Positions 1 through 5,531 of a stretch of DNA of 14,549 nt are shown here, one piece after another. Both the position numbers and the translations under genes were made by a program. Numbering within the stretch: position 1 is the first letter of the stretch; each line of letters begins with the position of its first letter. The stretch is from positions 1-14,549 of the forward strand of contig JAHRXB010000270.1 of the NCBI GenBank assembly GCA_019104905.1, read 5' to 3'. This stretch comes from Bdellovibrio sp. GTDB lineage: Bacteria > Bdellovibrionota > Bdellovibrionia > Bdellovibrionales > Bdellovibrionaceae. The notes beneath the pieces are model-generated. The model was not told the origin of the DNA, did no database searches, and saw nothing but the letters and a program-made list of their open reading frames with translations.

Positions 1-3
1 AAA

Positions 4-489
4 ATGAGTTCGTTGGATCAGGCGGAGTGTCTTCGCGTCTTAGAAAATAGTCCGATTGGACATCTTGGTTGTTTTTCCCACAAAGAGGTCTATGTGGTGC
101 CGATCACCTATGTGATTGATTATCCCTACATCTATAGCCACTCGAGCAACGGAAAAAAAATCGCACTCATGCAAAAAAATCCTCACGTGTGTCTGGAAGT
201 GGAGGAGGTTCACAGTCTCTTCGAATGGAAGAGTGTTATCGCCTGGGGAACATTTGAACAAATCAAAGGTGAAGAGGCCACCAAGGCCATGCGCCTGCTG
301 ATTCAAAGAGTTGTCAAAATGAATGGTGAAGAACACCTTTCTCCTCTGACCGTCGATTTTGCCGCGATGTTAGAGACGGCTGTCATTTATCGAATTCATA
401 TAAAGAAAATCACCGGGCGCTATGAGGGGAATCTGCAAAATTTTGGTCTGGATGCGAACCATGAAAGAGGCACTCATGACACATTTTGA
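4..489 (+). CDS. Pyridoxamine 5'-phosphate oxidase-like FMN-binding protein
   Basis: This 161-residue protein resembles the small split-barrel flavin-binding family related to pyridoxamine 5'-phosphate oxidase. The family pattern is visible: an N-terminal helix with E-C-L-R-V-L, then G-H-L-G-C (residues 19-23), Y-V-V-P-I-T-Y (about 30-36), Y-I-Y-S-H-S-S-N-G-K-K and N-P-H-V-C-L-E-V-E, followed by a W-x-S-V-I-A-W-G strand. Length is normal for single-domain members. It probably binds FMN or a related flavin in the cytoplasm; the substrate cannot be told, and true vitamin B6 oxidase activity is unlikely for this subgroup. The ATG lies three bases from the window edge, so no ribosome binding site or promoter can be seen and an earlier start cannot be excluded. 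It overlaps the next gene by 14 bases, which suggests translational coupling. Family call is fairly sure, function open. Confidence 0.8.
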   Translation: MSSLDQAECLRVLENSPIGHLGCFSHKEVYVVPITYVIDYPYIYSHSSNGKKIALMQKNPHVCLEVEEVHSLFEWKSVIAWGTFEQIKGEEATKAMRLLIQRVVKMNGEEHLSPLTVDFAAMLETAVIYRIHIKKITGRYEGNLQNFGLDANHERGTHDTF

Positions 490-3058
490 AAATCGAAAAG
501 ACGCCGGCAGAGCTTTGGGCGAAAGACTTCTCGCTTATAAAGATCAAGATCCTCTTATTCTCGCGATCCCTCGGGGGGGAGTTCCCGTCGCTTTCGAGGT
601 GGCCAAAAGATTACAGGCTCCTTTAGATCTTTTGATGGTCAAAAAAGTGGGGCATCCTTTAAATCCAGAATTGGCCGTGGGGGCGGTCACTGAAAGTGGC
701 CCTCCCTGGTTTAATCTGGATTTGATTCGCCGATTGCAGCTTAGCATGGAGGAACTGGAAGACGCGGCCAAAGCGAAGCTGCAGGAGGTTTCCAAACAAA
801 TGGAGAAATTCCGTTTTGGCCAGGCCCCGCCCTCCGTGAATGATCGAGTTGTGATTCTTATTGATGATGGCATCGCGACGGGAGCGACGATTTTGGCGGC
901 GGTTCAACTTCTTCGCGAGCGAAATCCTTTGAAAATCATCGTGGCGACCCCTGTGGCCTCGGTCTCGTCCCTAGAGCAAATCAGGAAGGCTGCGGATGAT
1001 CTGGTTTGCTTGTTAACTCCTGAAAATTTCTATGCTGTGGGGAATTGGTATCAAGATTTTGATCAGGTCTCTGACAAAGAGGTGATTGAAATTCTCAAAA
1101 ATCGGGGTTCTTTGCTAGGGGCTCGAGAAAAGGAACTCAATATTCGAGATGAGGGTGTTGAATTAAAGGGGGATCTGACGTTAATTGAGAACATGCGGGG
1201 GCTCATCGTCTTTGCCCATGGAAGTGGAAGCAGTCGGCAAAGTCCGCGTAACAGATTTGTCGCAAAAGAATTGAATAAGATGGGCTTTAGCACTTTGCTT
1301 TCAGATCTTCTCACCGACAAAGAAGCCGCAGATCGAAAGAATGTTTTTGATGTAGAGCTTTTAATACGTCGACTTTTAAAATCTACGGAAGCGGGCTTGC
1401 GACATCTTCCAGATCACAAAACCCCCATCGGTTTTTTTGGTGCAAACACGGGGGCCGCAGCGGCTTTAGGGGCTGCCGCGAAAAGTGAACGCGATATTTT
1501 TGCCGTGGTCAGTCGGGGGGGCCGTCCGGACTTAGCTGAAAAGTATTTCGAGAAGGTCCGAGTTCCCACGCTTTTGATTGTCGGAGGCAATGACAAAACA
1601 GTGATTCTTTCAAATGAAGAGGCCGCTCGTCGATTGCCATCAGCCAAGATGGTCACCGTCCCGAAGGCCACCCATCTTTTTGAAGAGCCCGGAGCTTTGG
1701 AAGAAGTTGTGGAATACGCGACCGATTGGTTTTTAGAAAACAGCCCGTCGTCCCGAAAAGTTTCAGAACCCAAAGAGAATGTCGTTCGCGAAATAGAAAT
1801 GTTTGCCCATCCTATCAAAAGAGAAGACTCCTGGGATGATTTGGTTGAACGGTTGTCAAAGTCCCGCATTGTCATGTTAGGCGAGGCCACTCACGGAACT
1901 GCCGAGTTCTACAGCGTACGACGAATGATTTCACAAAGACTTATTCGGGATTATGGCTTTGACTTCATCGCGGTGGAGGGAGATTGGCCGTCTTGTCAAA
2001 AGTTCAACGACTATATCCACCACGGGAAAGGGCGCAGCGCCAGGGAGATCATGCGCCAGTTTGAGCGGTGGCCAACATGGATGTGGGCCAATGATGAAAC
2101 CGCGCTTTTGATTGAGTGGATGAAAGAGTTTAAATCTCATTTTTATGGTCTTGATGTGTACTCTCTTTTTGAGTCCATGGATTATGTGCAGGCCTACGCG
2201 GAAAAAATGGATCATGAATTTGCCCAAGAAGTGAAAAACAATTATGCCTGTTTTGATCCGTTTGCACGGGATGAAAAAGCGTATGCCAAATATCTTGTGA
2301 AATTCACAGAGGGATGTCGCAGCGAGGTCGTGGAAAATCTGCGCAAAATTTTGCGTGTGCGCCTTGAAGACATCAAGGGTGTCAGCGAGGACCTCTTCAG
2401 CGCACAACAAAATGCCCGCATTGTGAAAAATGCGGAGGACTACTATCGCTCCATGCTTTTTGGGGGGCCCGAATCCTGGAATGTGCGTGATCAGCACATG
2501 ATGGATACTTTAGAGATTCTTCTGCATCGTCATTCTAAAAACAGCAAGTGCATTGTATGGGCTCACAATAGCCACATCGGTGACTATCATGCGACGGATA
2601 TGCTGGAAGAGGGCTATGTGAATCTGGGAGGACTTGCCCGCGAAAAATTCGGGGTCGATCAAGTGGCTCTGGTGGGTTTTGGAACCTATCAAGGAGAAGT
2701 CTTGGCGGGGCCGGCGTGGGATGGGCCAGAAACTCACACGCCTCTGCCACCAGCGCGGGAGGCTTCTTTCGAGTTCTTTTGTCACAAGGCTTCGGAGGAC
2801 CTTAAGTCACCCCGATTTTATATGCTCTTTGATGCGGAGGCGAGAAAGACCATTTTGGGAAGTCGCGAGTTTGGTCATCGCGCAGTGGGAGTCGTCTATC
2901 GCCCTCAGTTTGAAGAGCACGGTCGCAACTATGTTCCCACTCAAGTGGCTCAGCGCTATGATGCTTTTGTATTTATAGATAAAACAACCGCACTCAGATC
3001 CGTCCCCACCGTGATCTCAGAAAAGGACTTTCCCGAAACCTGGCCAGGGGGCATTTAG
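476..3058 (+). CDS. Three-domain fusion: phosphoribosyltransferase, DLH-like hydrolase, erythromycin-esterase-like
   Basis: An 860-residue cytoplasmic-looking protein with no signal peptide. Residues 1-215 form a type I phosphoribosyltransferase with the PRPP loop D-D-G-I-A-T-G-A-T at 130-138. Residues about 235-430 form a dienelactone-hydrolase-like alpha/beta fold, with G-G-N-D-K (Asp373) and A-T-H-L-F-E-E-P-G (His400). The nucleophile elbow reads G-A-N-T-G, with Asn324 where Ser is expected. Residues about 445-860 are erythromycin-esterase-like, with G-E-A-T-H-G-T (Glu470, His473), A-V-E-G-D-W (Glu501) and A-H-N-S-H-I-G-D (His697, His700). Mycobacterium tuberculosis Rv2030c joins the first and third domains, so the theme is known, but its substrate is not. 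Drug resistance should not be assumed. An in-frame ATG at 422 gives an implausible extra 18 residues; ATG 476 has AGAGG at 466-470 with 5-base spacing and starts like other members (F-E-N-R-x-D-A-G). Confidence 0.88.
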   Translation: MTHFENRKDAGRALGERLLAYKDQDPLILAIPRGGVPVAFEVAKRLQAPLDLLMVKKVGHPLNPELAVGAVTESGPPWFNLDLIRRLQLSMEELEDAAKAKLQEVSKQMEKFRFGQAPPSVNDRVVILIDDGIATGATILAAVQLLRERNPLKIIVATPVASVSSLEQIRKAADDLVCLLTPENFYAVGNWYQDFDQVSDKEVIEILKNRGSLLGAREKELNIRDEGVELKGDLTLIENMRGLIVFAHGSGSSRQSPRNRFVAKELNKMGFSTLLSDLLTDKEAADRKNVFDVELLIRRLLKSTEAGLRHLPDHKTPIGFFGANTGAAAALGAAAKSERDIFAVVSRGGRPDLAEKYFEKVRVPTLLIVGGNDKTVILSNEEAARRLPSAKMVTVPKATHLFEEPGALEEVVEYATDWFLENSPSSRKVSEPKENVVREIEMFAHPIKREDSWDDLVERLSKSRIVMLGEATHGTAEFYSVRRMISQRLIRDYGFDFIAVEGDWPSCQKFNDYIHHGKGRSAREIMRQFERWPTWMWANDETALLIEWMKEFKSHFYGLDVYSLFESMDYVQAYAEKMDHEFAQEVKNNYACFDPFARDEKAYAKYLVKFTEGCRSEVVENLRKILRVRLEDIKGVSEDLFSAQQNARIVKNAEDYYRSMLFGGPESWNVRDQHMMDTLEILLHRHSKNSKCIVWAHNSHIGDYHATDMLEEGYVNLGGLAREKFGVDQVALVGFGTYQGEVLAGPAWDGPETHTPLPPAREASFEFFCHKASEDLKSPRFYMLFDAEARKTILGSREFGHRAVGVVYRPQFEEHGRNYVPTQVAQRYDAFVFIDKTTALRSVPTVISEKDFPETWPGGI

Positions 3059-3071
3059 CCGTCTGGCCAGA
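3039..3071. repeat. Twin TGGCCA palindromes across the stop codon of the fusion gene
   Basis: Two 10-base perfect palindromes, CCTGGCCAGG at 3039-3048 and TCTGGCCAGA at 3062-3071, flank the TAG stop codon at 3056-3058. As RNA, CTGGCCAG at 3040-3047 can pair with its copy at 3063-3070 across a 15-base loop. This could be a processing or weak termination structure, but no T run follows, so it is not called a terminator. Confidence 0.45.
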
Positions 3072-3160
3072 ACCACGACGCTCGCGACACGTCCACCGTT
3101 CGCGGCACCCAATCCCACCGACCTTTCGGCCCCCAGTCCGAATCTGTGGCGCCACTCTTT
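3061..3160. other. C-rich intergenic element of unknown nature
   Basis: In this stretch 65 of 100 bases are G or C, and 43 of them are C on the + strand, quite unlike the surrounding genes. It contains part of the TCTGGCCAGA palindrome and a perfect GTGGCGCCAC palindrome at 3146-3155. No start codon with a ribosome binding site supports a gene on either strand, although the minus strand is stop-free in two frames. It could be a dispersed intergenic repeat, a structured RNA, or decayed coding sequence. The sequence alone does not decide. Confidence 0.4.
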
Positions 3161-3236
3161 ACTCGAAGCGGCGTTTTGAATAAGAATAAGAAAGAACGTG
3201 TTTGAAACGCGCACCCCTTGTGTGGGAGAGGATATA

Positions 3237-3734
3237 ATGGACTTAAAGAGTTTAATTCGTGATGTACCCAACTTTCCGCAAGAGGGAATTTTATTTCGCG
3301 ATATGTCTCCTCTGCTGCGGAATCCCGAGGCTCTGGACTTCGTGTCAAAAAACTTGGTGCAAAAAGTGGATCTTTCGAAGGTGGACTATTTTGCCGGAAT
3401 CGAATCCCGTGGTTTCATTCTGGCGGCGCATTTGGCGGCGACCCATAAAAAAGGTTTTCTTCCGATTCGCAAAGCGGGGAAGTTGCCGCCACCAACCAAA
3501 AGAATCTCTTATGCTCTTGAATATGGGCAGGCTGAAATTGAACTTCCTTTGGGGCAAGGAAATATCATGATTGTCGATGATGTTTTGGCGACGGGGGGAA
3601 CACTTCAAGCGGCGATTGATTTAAGTTATCTTGCGGGCTACAAGGTAGAGTCTGTGGCGGTTCTTGTGAATCTCACTTTTTTGAATAAAATGAAGTTTAA
3701 AAACGAAGAGGTATTTTCCCTTGTTCAATATTAA
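3237..3734 (+). CDS. apt: Adenine phosphoribosyltransferase
   Basis: Apt converts adenine and PRPP to AMP and pyrophosphate in the cytoplasm, salvaging free adenine. The 165-residue protein opens with the characteristic L-I-R-D-V-P-N-F-P-Q-E-G-I-L-F-R-D, carries G-I-E-S-R-G-F-I-L-A-A for the base-binding region, R-K-A-G-K-L-P, and the PRPP loop D-D-V-L-A-T-G-G-T at 114-122. It is slightly shorter at the C-terminus than the roughly 180-residue E. coli enzyme. ATG 3237 is chosen because GGAGAGG at 3225-3231 sits 5 bases upstream and the protein then starts like other Apt enzymes; an in-frame GTG at 3198 would add 13 unconserved residues. The next gene starts inside its last five codons, and that enzyme should release adenine, so the two form a salvage pair. 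Confidence 0.93.
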   Translation: MDLKSLIRDVPNFPQEGILFRDMSPLLRNPEALDFVSKNLVQKVDLSKVDYFAGIESRGFILAAHLAATHKKGFLPIRKAGKLPPPTKRISYALEYGQAEIELPLGQGNIMIVDDVLATGGTLQAAIDLSYLAGYKVESVAVLVNLTFLNKMKFKNEEVFSLVQY

Positions 3735-4296
3735 TGATGTCGTGTTGGTGATGGCTCTTCCTGGTGAATCCCAGGGGCTTTTTGAAAATGAGAATATTCC
3801 AGTTCTTTACACCGGCATTGGCAAGGTCAATGCGGCATTGACGGCGATGGATGTGATTCACAAAACAAAGTGCAAAGTCATGATCAACTTAGGAACGGCC
3901 GGAAGTTCGAAATTTAAAACCCATGATCTGGTGGAGGTATCCACTTTTGTTCAGCGAGATATGGATATTTCTCCCTTGGGTTTCAAGGTGGGAGAAACGC
4001 CGTTTGATCCTCTTCCCGGAGGCATTGAGTTAATTCCTTATTTTCCAGAACTGATCAAAGGTGTCTGTGGCACCGGCGACAGCTTTGAGACGGGGGCTCC
4101 GAAGGTTTCCTGTGATTTGGTAGATATGGAAGGGTACGCACTGGCCAAAGTCTGTCGCAAGATGGGTGTGCAGCTGATTTCGCTAAAATACATCACCGAC
4201 GGGGCGGACCATAATGCGCATAATGATTGGGAAGCGAATCTGGTGCATGGAGCGAAAAGGCTGTTGGAATACTATCGGAAGATGGTTTCGGTTTAA
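3721..4296 (+). CDS. MTA/SAH nucleosidase-like nucleoside phosphorylase family protein
   Basis: A 191-residue relative of 5'-methylthioadenosine/S-adenosylhomocysteine nucleosidase, which hydrolyses these by-products of S-adenosylmethionine use and frees adenine. Visible landmarks are M-A-L-P-G-E (Glu16, matching the catalytic acid near the E. coli N-terminus), G-I-G-K-V-N-A-A, I-N-L-G-T-A-G, G-T-G-D-S-F, V-D-M-E-G-Y-A (Glu137, ribose-binding) and I-T-D-G-A-D (Asp160, the general acid). It is about 40 residues shorter than the E. coli enzyme, mainly in loops between the conserved blocks, so exact specificity is uncertain. It begins with TTG: GAAGAGG at 3705-3711 lies 9 bases upstream, and TGA at 3691 closes the frame with no other start between. 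The 14-base overlap with apt implies coupled translation and fits a shared role in adenine recycling. Confidence 0.8.
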   Translation: MFNINDVVLVMALPGESQGLFENENIPVLYTGIGKVNAALTAMDVIHKTKCKVMINLGTAGSSKFKTHDLVEVSTFVQRDMDISPLGFKVGETPFDPLPGGIELIPYFPELIKGVCGTGDSFETGAPKVSCDLVDMEGYALAKVCRKMGVQLISLKYITDGADHNAHNDWEANLVHGAKRLLEYYRKMVSV

Positions 4297-4326
4297 TTCC
4301 GTTTCATTCTAAAACACCACGGCTCC

Positions 4327-4353
4327 TCATCTTTAGTCTAGAAATTCCGATAA
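4327..4353 (+). promoter_or_regulatory. FliA (sigma-28)-like promoter upstream of the 4362 gene
   Basis: TCATCTTT at 4327-4334, an 11-base spacer and TCCGATAA at 4346-4353 match the FliA consensus TAAAGTTT-N11-GCCGATAA at 5 of 8 and 7 of 8 positions. Transcription would begin near 4360, almost at the ATG, which would explain why the gene has no ribosome binding site. A second copy lies at 4863-4889. Confidence 0.55.
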
Positions 4354-4361
4354 GCCCCTAT

Positions 4362-4847
4362 ATGAAAAAAACAAGTGCTCATTTTGTGACATGGGGAGTG
4401 GCGGTCGTGGGTTTATCGTTGGGATTTTTGGGGAACCCCTTCGGTAAAAAGCCAAAGTCCCTCGATCCTCAAGAAATCGAAGCTCTTTACGACCGGACGA
4501 AGCTGTACTTTGAAGTCGGAAATTTCGAAGGGGCTTTGGACACCGCAAAAAAGCTTCCACCCAACATTCCACCTCGATACGCCGACATTCGCGAAATTCG
4601 CAAGCAGTCGGAGGCGGCCTTGAGTGAGTACAAACAAAAGCTCAAGCAAGGAACTTTGATTCCAACCCATGTGGATAGATTGCCCGCGGCTTTGCGCGAT
4701 TCCTATTACGATGCAAATATTGAGGCCCAACGGGGGAGATGTCGTGCGGCCTACGATAATATGGTCCCGGTCAGCAAATATTTGAATAATAGAGCCGATC
4801 TCGAAATTTTTAAGCGCTGCCAATTAACCCAAAGAAAATCTAAGTGA
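4362..4847 (+). CDS. Hypothetical membrane-anchored or exported protein
   Basis: Not recognised. The 161-residue protein has a short Lys-containing N-terminus (M-K-K-T), a hydrophobic stretch at about residues 8-27 and then a hydrophilic remainder, so it is probably anchored in the inner membrane with the bulk in the periplasm, or exported. No lipobox Cys is present. The remainder looks helical: L-Y-F-E-V-G-N-F-E-G-A-L-D-T-A resembles a single tetratricopeptide-type helix pair, followed by a charged helix and a C-terminal part with two Cys (R-G-R-C-R and F-K-R-C-Q). The frame is open back to an earlier start at 4227 inside the previous gene, but ATG 4362 gives a proper signal-anchor. No ribosome binding site precedes it; the FliA-like promoter suggests a leaderless transcript and possible expression with motility or attack-phase genes. 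Confidence 0.65.
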   Translation: MKKTSAHFVTWGVAVVGLSLGFLGNPFGKKPKSLDPQEIEALYDRTKLYFEVGNFEGALDTAKKLPPNIPPRYADIREIRKQSEAALSEYKQKLKQGTLIPTHVDRLPAALRDSYYDANIEAQRGRCRAAYDNMVPVSKYLNNRADLEIFKRCQLTQRKSK

Positions 4848-4862
4848 GTCTCAAAATAAGGC

Positions 4863-4889
4863 TCATCTTTGGTCGAGCCTGACCGATAA
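4863..4889 (+). promoter_or_regulatory. FliA (sigma-28)-like promoter upstream of raiA
   Basis: TCATCTTT at 4863-4870, an 11-base spacer and ACCGATAA at 4882-4889 repeat the architecture seen at 4327-4353. Over 28 aligned bases the two copies agree at 21, and the mismatches lie in the spacer apart from the single base before CCGATAAG. Transcription would start near 4896, leaving a leader of about 90 bases before raiA. Confidence 0.55.
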
Positions 4890-4947
4890 GAGGTCTAGGC
4901 AGTCCTAGAGTCCTCTCTGGGGCGACTGAAGAAGCTGACGAAGCTTC
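4889..4947 (+). promoter_or_regulatory. Structured leader upstream of raiA
   Basis: CTAGG at 4895-4899 pairs with CCTAG at 4904-4908 around a CAGT loop, extended by AGAGG 4889-4893 with CCTCT 4912-4916 across a small bulge. A second possible stem pairs GAAGC 4931-4935 with GCTTC 4943-4947. If transcription starts near 4896, the first short hairpin would be at the extreme 5' end and could stabilise the message. A regulatory role is inference. Confidence 0.35.
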
Positions 4948-4985
4948 CCAAATAATAGGCCTTGAAAGGGGCCAAAGGAGAAAAA

Positions 4986-5336
4986 ATGAAACTCAACTAT
5001 ACCTTTAAGCACCTCGATCACTCCGAATCTCTTGAAAACTATACGGACGAAAAGATGTCGGAAGTCGGGCGTTTTTTGCTGAAGGAAGGTTATGGCAGCG
5101 TGTATTTCTCTAAACAGAAAAATGAGTTCTGTGTTGAGATCTCGGTCAACACTCGAGAGAAATATTTTAAGGCAACCGCTTATGGCACCGATGTGTACGG
5201 GGCTGTGGATTCAGCGGCAGAGAAGCTTGAAAAACAATTTCTAAAAACGAGCAAGCAGTATAAAAACCATAAGAAGCCGGAGCTCACCAAAGAGGGGCGT
5301 CTGGATCAGGTTATGCGCTGGAAGAAAGCGGCCTAG
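4986..5336 (+). CDS. raiA: Ribosome hibernation factor, RaiA/HPF family
   Basis: A 116-residue protein of the RaiA/YfiA/HPF family, which binds the 30S subunit across the mRNA and tRNA channels and keeps ribosomes inactive but intact during stress or arrest. It shows the short beta-alpha-beta-beta-beta-alpha layout: M-K-L-N-Y-T-F-K-H-L, L-E-N-Y-T-D-E-K, the strand F-C-V-E-I-S-V, and Y-G-T-D-V-Y-G-A-V-D-S-A-A-E-K-L-E-K-Q, which is the family signature helix. It lacks the long C-terminal dimerisation domain of long-form HPF and ends in a basic tail. ATG 4986 follows AAAGGAG (4974-4980) with 5-base spacing; an upstream TTG at 4962 would add eight unconserved residues. It is monocistronic: a FliA-like promoter precedes it and a terminator follows. 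That pairing suggests silencing of ribosomes in a motile, non-growing phase. Confidence 0.88.
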   Translation: MKLNYTFKHLDHSESLENYTDEKMSEVGRFLLKEGYGSVYFSKQKNEFCVEISVNTREKYFKATAYGTDVYGAVDSAAEKLEKQFLKTSKQYKNHKKPELTKEGRLDQVMRWKKAA

Positions 5337-5366
5337 AGCGGCTTAAGCTCAACAGCGAAAATGTTT

Positions 5367-5398
5367 AAAAAGGTGGCTAAAAGAAGCCACCTTTTTTA
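5367..5398 (+). terminator. Rho-independent terminator after raiA
   Basis: GGTGGCT at 5372-5378 and AGCCACC at 5385-5391 form a stem around the loop AAAAGA, preceded by an A run and followed by six T residues. The A and T runs extend the pairing. It separates raiA from metK. Confidence 0.92.
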
Positions 5399-5403
5399 TT
5401 CTT

Positions 5404-5432
5404 TTGACCCCTCCCCCCTCGTTTGGTAGGTT
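5404..5432 (+). promoter_or_regulatory. Sigma-70-type promoter for metK
   Basis: TTGACC (5404-5409) matches the -35 consensus at five of six bases; exactly 17 bases later comes TAGGTT (5427-5432), a weak -10 keeping the T, A and final T. The pyrB promoter has the same layout with TAGGCT. Transcription would start near 5439, directly before the first leader hairpin. Confidence 0.5.
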
Positions 5433-5439
5433 GGCCGTT

Positions 5440-5531
5440 CGCTAAATGTGAAGGGCATTTAGGATGGCTTAAGGTATGATTTCACCTTAGGCCGAGCTCA
5501 TTAACACCTTTCCTAATGAGGAATGAAAGCA
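5440..5531 (+). promoter_or_regulatory. metK 5' leader with three hairpins, candidate cis-regulatory RNA
   Basis: Three consecutive hairpins fill the leader. Hairpin 1 pairs CTAAATG 5442-5448 with CATTTAG 5456-5462. Hairpin 2 is ten pairs, 5466-5475 with 5484-5493, including one G-T wobble. Hairpin 3 pairs CTCATTA 5497-5503 with TAATGAG 5514-5520, and its 3' strand takes in part of the ribosome binding site at 5518-5522. Alternative pairings exist: AAGGT 5471-5475 can pair with ACCTT 5484-5488 or 5506-5510, and loop 1 GAAGGG 5450-5455 can pair with CCTTTC 5507-5512 in loop 3. This looks like translational control of metK. No known SAM riboswitch core was recognised. Confidence 0.5.
5518..5522 (+). 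promoter_or_regulatory. Ribosome binding site that decides the metK start
   Basis: GAGGA touches the ATG at 5523 with no spacer but lies 9 bases before the in-frame GTG at 5532. The protein from GTG ([10 protein letters not shown]) begins where other MetK proteins begin, so GTG is preferred. Confidence 0.6.

Noticed and set aside
422..475. Earlier ATG for the three-domain fusion protein
   Set aside because: The extra 18 residues do not look like the family N-terminus and lack a well-placed ribosome binding site; ATG 476 has AGAGG five bases upstream.
1876..2660. Calling the erythromycin-esterase-like domain a macrolide resistance gene
   Set aside because: The domain is fused to a phosphoribosyltransferase and hydrolase in a chromosomal setting without mobile elements; sequence similarity alone does not show macrolide hydrolysis.
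3198..3236. GTG start that would lengthen apt by 13 residues
   Set aside because: No ribosome binding site at proper spacing, and ATG 3237 with GGAGAGG gives the standard Apt N-terminus.
3233..3238. Perfect TATAAT hexamer
   Set aside because: It overlaps the apt start codon and has no -35 at a suitable distance, so it is most likely chance sequence between ribosome binding site and ATG.
3055..3348. Minus-strand open frame crossing the C-rich gap
   Set aside because: It starts antisense inside apt, has no ribosome binding site and shows no recognisable domain; kept only as part of the element described at 3061-3160.
4227..4361. Upstream extension of the hypothetical gene at 4362
   Set aside because: It runs inside the nucleosidase gene and the FliA-like promoter, and would bury the obvious N-terminal membrane anchor.
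4856..4880. GGCTC/GAGCC hairpin as a terminator for the gene at 4362
   Set aside because: The five-pair stem has a long loop and no T run, and it overlaps the FliA-like promoter for raiA.
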